This document shows, one piece after another, positions 60,747 to 64,000 of a DNA stretch of 64,000 nt. The DNA comes from Flavonifractor sp. An92 (GTDB lineage Bacteria; Bacillota; Clostridia; Oscillospirales; Oscillospiraceae). Location of the stretch: positions 1 through 64,000 of the forward strand of contig NZ_NFGZ01000004.1 of the NCBI RefSeq assembly GCF_002159175.1, in the 5' to 3' direction. Every line of letters starts with the position of its first letter. Within the stretch, counting starts at the first letter, position 1. A program made the position numbers and the translations under genes. Under the pieces are notes generated by a model. That model saw only the letters and a program-made list of their open reading frames with translations. It searched no databases and was not told the DNA's origin.

Positions 60747-61943
60747 ATGTCTGAAAACCTGGATCTGATGCCGGAGCTCACCCTGACCCCCAACGCCGAC
60801 ACCGCCGCGGCCCCTGCCGCGCCGGAGGCCCCCACCCTGACCCTGGACGCCGACGCCCAGGCCGATGAGGCCGCCCTCCAGGCCCAGCGGGAGGCCAATG
60901 CCGTGAAGCTGGACGAGAGCCGCCTCACCGAGGCCGAGCGGAAGATGGTGGACGACTTCTCCCAGAAGATCGACATCACCGACGCCAACATGGTCCTCCA
61001 GTACGGCGCGGCCGCCCAGAAGAACATCGCCTCCTTCTCGGAGAACGCCCTCAACAGCGTGCGCACCAAGGACCTGGGCGAGGTGGGCGAGGCCCTGTCC
61101 TCCCTGGTGGTGGAGCTCAAGCATGTGGGCACCCCCGAGGAGAAGAAGGGCGGCATCCTCGGCTTCTTCCAGAAGAAGAAGGACGAGCTGGAGGAGATGA
61201 AGATCGCCTACTCCAAGGCCGAGACCAACGTGGACAAGATCGTCTCCATCCTGGAGAAGCACCAGGTCACCCTGATGAAGGACGTGGCCATGCTGGACCA
61301 GATGTACGATCTGAACATGAAGTATTACAAGGAGCTGACCATGTATATCCTGGCCGGCAAGAAGCGCCTGGCCCAGGTGCGCGCAACCGACGTGGAGCAG
61401 CTCAAGCAGAAGGCCACCCAGACCGGAGCCCAGGAGGACGCCCAGGCCTACAACGACCTGGTGAACATGTGCAACCGCTTTGAGAAGAAGCTCCACGACC
61501 TGGAGCTGACCCGCATGATCTCCGTCCAGATGGGCCCCCAGACCCGGCTCATCCAGAATAACGATGCCCTCATGCTGGAGAAGATCCAGTCCTCCCTGGT
61601 GAACACCATCCCCCTGTGGAAGAGCCAGCTGGTGCTGTCCCTGGGGCTGGAGCACTCCCGCCAGGCCACCGCGGCCCAGAGCGCCGTGACCAACATGACC
61701 AACGAGCTTCTGAAGAAGAACGCCGACATGCTGAAGATGGGCACCCTGGAGACCGCCCGGGAGGCCGAGCGCAGCGTGGTGGACATCCAGACCCTCCAGC
61801 ACACCAACCAGCAGCTCATCTCCACCCTGGATGAGGTGATGAAGATCCAGCAGGACGGCGCCCAGAAGCGCCGGGAGGCCGAGGCCGAGCTGGGCCGCAT
61901 CGAGGGCGAGCTGAAGCAGAAGCTGCTGGAGCTGCGGGGCTAA
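60747..61943 (+). CDS. TelA-family toxic-anion-resistance protein
   Basis: This 398-aa, mostly helical cytosolic protein has VDDFSQKIDITDANMVLQYG, a KKKDELEEMKIAYSKAETNV segment and LWKSQLVLSLGLEHSRQATA, all typical of TelA/YceH. Linked in other bacteria to tellurite and envelope-stress tolerance; the mechanism is unknown. It is the second gene of the XpaC-TelA-TPM-DUF975 run. Confidence 0.92.
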   Translation: MSENLDLMPELTLTPNADTAAAPAAPEAPTLTLDADAQADEAALQAQREANAVKLDESRLTEAERKMVDDFSQKIDITDANMVLQYGAAAQKNIASFSENALNSVRTKDLGEVGEALSSLVVELKHVGTPEEKKGGILGFFQKKKDELEEMKIAYSKAETNVDKIVSILEKHQVTLMKDVAMLDQMYDLNMKYYKELTMYILAGKKRLAQVRATDVEQLKQKATQTGAQEDAQAYNDLVNMCNRFEKKLHDLELTRMISVQMGPQTRLIQNNDALMLEKIQSSLVNTIPLWKSQLVLSLGLEHSRQATAAQSAVTNMTNELLKKNADMLKMGTLETAREAERSVVDIQTLQHTNQQLISTLDEVMKIQQDGAQKRREAEAELGRIEGELKQKLLELRG

Positions 61944-61964
61944 ACACACGGGAAGGAGACCCCT

Positions 61965-63044
61965 ATGAATGCCATGAAGAAAACGTGGGTGGCAGTGCTG
62001 ATCGCGGCGCTGTGCATCGCCGCCGCCGTAGGCATCGGACAGCTGCGCCGGCCGTCCTATGAGGTGAACCAGGGGCTGAGCAGTTCCCAGGCCCTGGATA
62101 CCTCCCTGAGCACATCCTCGATGGCGAAATTCCTGGACGACCAGGCGGGGATGCTTTCCGACACTGCGGAGAAGAGCGTGCTGCTCTATAACGCCAACTG
62201 GGACCACCGCTATAACAGCGTGGTGGCCCTGGTGACGGTGGAGAGCGCCTCCGGCGACCTGGAGACGGCCGCCCTCAACGCGGCGCTCGACATGGGCCTG
62301 GGCGAGGGGGACGCCATCCTCCTCATCGACGGAGAGAGCAACAGCTATTACCTCTATCCGGGCAACGAGTTTTCCACCATCCTCACCAGCAGCGTCCAGC
62401 GGGACCTGGACGACCGGGTCCTCTCGGGGAACAGCTGGGAGGACGGCGTCCTCAGCTTCTATGAGGGCATGAATCAGGTCTACCTGAACGCCTTCAGCAC
62501 TGGCAACGACATGCTGACCTCCGGCGGCGGCTATCCCGTCCGGATGGGCAGCAGTCTGGTGAGCATGCTGGTGGTGGCGGTGGTGCTGGTGCTGGTGGTG
62601 TGCTCGGTGGCCGACCAGTACCGCTTCAACGACTACCGCCGGCGCTATTACGGCGTGCCCAACCCGCCGGTGGTGTTCCGGCCCATCTTCTTCTGGCACG
62701 GCCCCCGGTACGGCTGGTACCGGCGGCGCTGGGCCCCGCCCCCGCCCCGTCCGCCCCATGGCGGGCCTGGCCCGGGCGGCTTTGGCGGTGACCCCGGCGG
62801 CTTCGGCGGCGTGGGCAACCGCGGTCCCCGTGGCGGCGGCACCTTTGGCGGCCGTCCCTCCGGCGGCAGCCGGGGCGGGTTCGGCGGCTCCCGGGGCGGC
62901 AGCGGCTTCGGTGGTTCCCGCGGCGGCGGCAGCTTCGGCGGCAGCCGCGGGGGCGGTTTTGGCGGCTCCCGTGGCGGTGGCTTCGGTGGCTCCCGCGGAG
63001 GCGGCGGTTCCCGGGGCGGCGGCTTCGGCGGCGGTCGGCGCTGA
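61965..63044 (+). CDS. TPM-domain membrane protein with RGG-type Gly-rich tail
   Basis: This 359-aa protein has an N-terminal signal/anchor (WVAVLIAALCIAAAVGIGQL), TPM_phosphatase-like domain ~45-170 (MAKFLDDQAGMLSDTAEKSV, GLGEGDAILLIDGESNSYYL), a second helix ~195-215, a Pro/Arg segment and ~100 residues of GGSRGGGFGG repeats. The tail resembles RGG nucleic-acid-binding or phase-separating sequences. Its orientation depends on the second helix; it is likely cytoplasmic if both helices span. Confidence 0.75.
   Translation: MNAMKKTWVAVLIAALCIAAAVGIGQLRRPSYEVNQGLSSSQALDTSLSTSSMAKFLDDQAGMLSDTAEKSVLLYNANWDHRYNSVVALVTVESASGDLETAALNAALDMGLGEGDAILLIDGESNSYYLYPGNEFSTILTSSVQRDLDDRVLSGNSWEDGVLSFYEGMNQVYLNAFSTGNDMLTSGGGYPVRMGSSLVSMLVVAVVLVLVVCSVADQYRFNDYRRRYYGVPNPPVVFRPIFFWHGPRYGWYRRRWAPPPPRPPHGGPGPGGFGGDPGGFGGVGNRGPRGGGTFGGRPSGGSRGGFGGSRGGSGFGGSRGGGSFGGSRGGGFGGSRGGGFGGSRGGGGSRGGGFGGGRR
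62770..63035 (+). repeat. Gly/Arg/Ser codon repeat encoding the RGG tail
   Basis: Tandem units of ~24-30 bp encode variants of GGSRGGGFGG with mixed synonymous codons (GGC/GGT, CGC/CGG), indicating an old, selected repeat and not fresh slippage. Confidence 0.8.
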
Positions 63045-63056
63045 TCGGAGGTCCCC

Positions 63057-63824
63057 ATGGAGTGGAAGTTTGACCGTGTGCAGGCCAAACGGGAGGCCCG
63101 GGCCGCTCTGTCCGGCGCCCATCCCCATGTGATGCTGGTGACGCTTGTGTATGACCTGCTGGCCCTGGTGCCGCCTGTGGCCGCCATCGTGCTGGCGACG
63201 CTGAGCCTGACCTCCGAGGAGAACCTCACCATCACCGGCTGGGTGGTGCTGACCGTGCTGCTGGTGGTGCTGTCCTTTTACACATCGGTGGCCCAGGTGG
63301 GCTATCTCAGCTACGCAATGCGCCTCTTCCGGGGCGAGAACGCCGGGTTCTGGTGCCTGCTGGAGGGCTTTGCCCAGACCGGGCGGATTTTGCTCCTCTC
63401 GGTGGTGCAGTTTTTCCGCATCCTGCCGTGGATGATCCCGGCCGGGATCGTGATGACGGCGGGCACCCTGGCCCAGGAGTATCTGGGGCTGGTCGGGTTC
63501 TGTTTGATGATCCTGTGCCGGATTCTGTACGTGGTGTATCTGGTCTGGCTGTATCTGCGCTATGCGCTGGTGTGGTTTGTGGCGCTGGATTATCCGGAGC
63601 GGGGCGCCAACTGGGTCATCACCCGGAGCATCGAGGCCATGAAGGAGCGCAAATGGGCCTGCCTGAAGCTGGAGCTCTCCTTCCTGGGCTGGCAACTGCT
63701 CTCCTGCCTGACGCTGGGCATCCTGGGCCTGTGGGTGACGCCCTACCTGTGGGTGACCATGGCCCGCTTCTATGAGGCGGCGGTCCGCCCCGGCCAGGAG
63801 CAGCACATGCCCCTCACGTTCTGA
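63057..63824 (+). CDS. DUF975-family membrane protein
   Basis: This 255-aa protein with about six transmembrane helices matches the DUF975 pattern: N-terminal WKFDRVQAKREARAALSG and the middle RLFRGENAGFWCLLEGFAQT. The C-terminal ITRSIEAMKERKWACLKLEL and LGILGLWVTPYLWVTMARFY also match. Function unknown. It closes the XpaC-TelA cluster and is followed by a terminator. Confidence 0.85.
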   Translation: MEWKFDRVQAKREARAALSGAHPHVMLVTLVYDLLALVPPVAAIVLATLSLTSEENLTITGWVVLTVLLVVLSFYTSVAQVGYLSYAMRLFRGENAGFWCLLEGFAQTGRILLLSVVQFFRILPWMIPAGIVMTAGTLAQEYLGLVGFCLMILCRILYVVYLVWLYLRYALVWFVALDYPERGANWVITRSIEAMKERKWACLKLELSFLGWQLLSCLTLGILGLWVTPYLWVTMARFYEAAVRPGQEQHMPLTF

Positions 63825-63830
63825 TCCATA

Positions 63831-63867
63831 AAAAATAGCCTTCGGTCCAGGACCGAAGGCTATTTTT
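63831..63867. terminator. Bidirectional terminator
   Basis: AAAATAGCCTTCGGTC and GACCGAAGGCTATTTT form a perfect stem with loop CAG, between DUF975 and the truncated minus-strand gene. Confidence 0.95.
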
Positions 63868-64000
63868 ATATGCAGTTGCGCAGGATTCCGTACCCCACCA
63901 CCAGGATCACCAGGGTCCAGCCCAGAAGGCGCTGGCCGCGGCCCGGACGGCGGTCACCGGTGCGGACATAGTCCATTGCCTGCCACCCCACCAGCCCCAG
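63866..64000 (-). CDS. C-terminus of an unidentified membrane protein (partial)
   Basis: Only the last 44 codons are visible; the start is off the right edge. A cytoplasmic-looking basic stretch (DYVRTGDRRPGRGQRL) is followed by one hydrophobic helix (LGWTLVILVVGYGILRNCI). The TAA stop lies in the terminator stem. The family cannot be recognised. Confidence 0.5.
   Translation of the reverse strand: MGLVGWQAMDYVRTGDRRPGRGQRLLGWTLVILVVGYGILRNCI

Noticed and set aside
60651-63806. 1051-aa minus-strand open frame
   Set aside because: Antisense to telA, the TPM protein and DUF975; the apparent repeats mirror the RGG codons.

Overview
The window is about 62% GC overall and carries Gram-positive spore-former genes: sporulation sigma factor SigG, class III fructose-1,6-bisphosphatase, a V/A-type ATPase operon, a DUF1015 protein, and XpaC and TelA proteins. 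Together these suggest an anaerobic gut member of Clostridia, Oscillospirales (Flavonifractor/Pseudoflavonifractor/Intestinimonas-like). The taxon is inferred from gene content and composition only. Two mobile regions interrupt ordinary chromosome.

1-~6.1 kb is the right end of a prophage. It holds a collagen-like tail protein, a BspA-type leucine-rich-repeat tail protein, small tail proteins, an amidase endolysin with a strong internal start, a holin and an XhlA-like protein. Behind the lysis genes lies an AT-rich, oppositely oriented three-gene cassette: a PARP-like ADP-ribosyltransferase, a 67-aa probable antitoxin and a SecB-like chaperone. Family and gene order match the CmdTAC toxin-antitoxin-chaperone type of anti-phage system. 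A tRNA-Gly(CCC) marks the chromosomal side.

6.2-17.8 kb is chromosome: sigG, a ZIP metal transporter, two ECF sigma/anti-sigma pairs, a soluble molybdopterin oxidoreductase with its Fe-S partner, a small EF-hand-like secreted protein, a divergent APH-fold phosphotransferase, tRNA-Ala(GGC) and fbp.

17.85-31.78 kb is a 13.9-kb integrative mobilizable element with a large serine recombinase, a TnpW-like protein and a MobA/MobL relaxase. Both ends can be read to the base. It split a perfect bidirectional terminator between fbp and a convergent ABC-transporter operon, and its termini carry a perfect 14-bp inverted repeat centred on a GA core. Cargo is defence-like: a two-gene HEPN module and a three-gene restriction-modification-like set (two methyltransferase-fold proteins plus a GIY-YIG/SF2 helicase). 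A resolvase, a small HTH-like protein and an XRE regulator complete it. The relaxase and the resolvase both appear to start at ATC instead of ATG.

31.8-64 kb is chromosome: an ABC uptake operon, a TagA-like glycosyltransferase-thymidylate kinase-DJ-1-5-formyl-THF cyclo-ligase cluster, mltG with a U32 (TrhP-like) gene, a type-4 uracil-DNA glycosylase, and a nine-gene V-type ATPase operon (order G-C-I-K-F-E-A-B-D) with a run of stem-loops after the membrane-ring gene. Then come an Lrp regulator with an aminotransferase, DUF1015, ispE, tRNA-Thr(CGT), a K+/H+ antiporter, recR, a threonine ammonia-lyase, an XpaC/TelA/TPM/DUF975 cluster and a truncated gene at the right edge.
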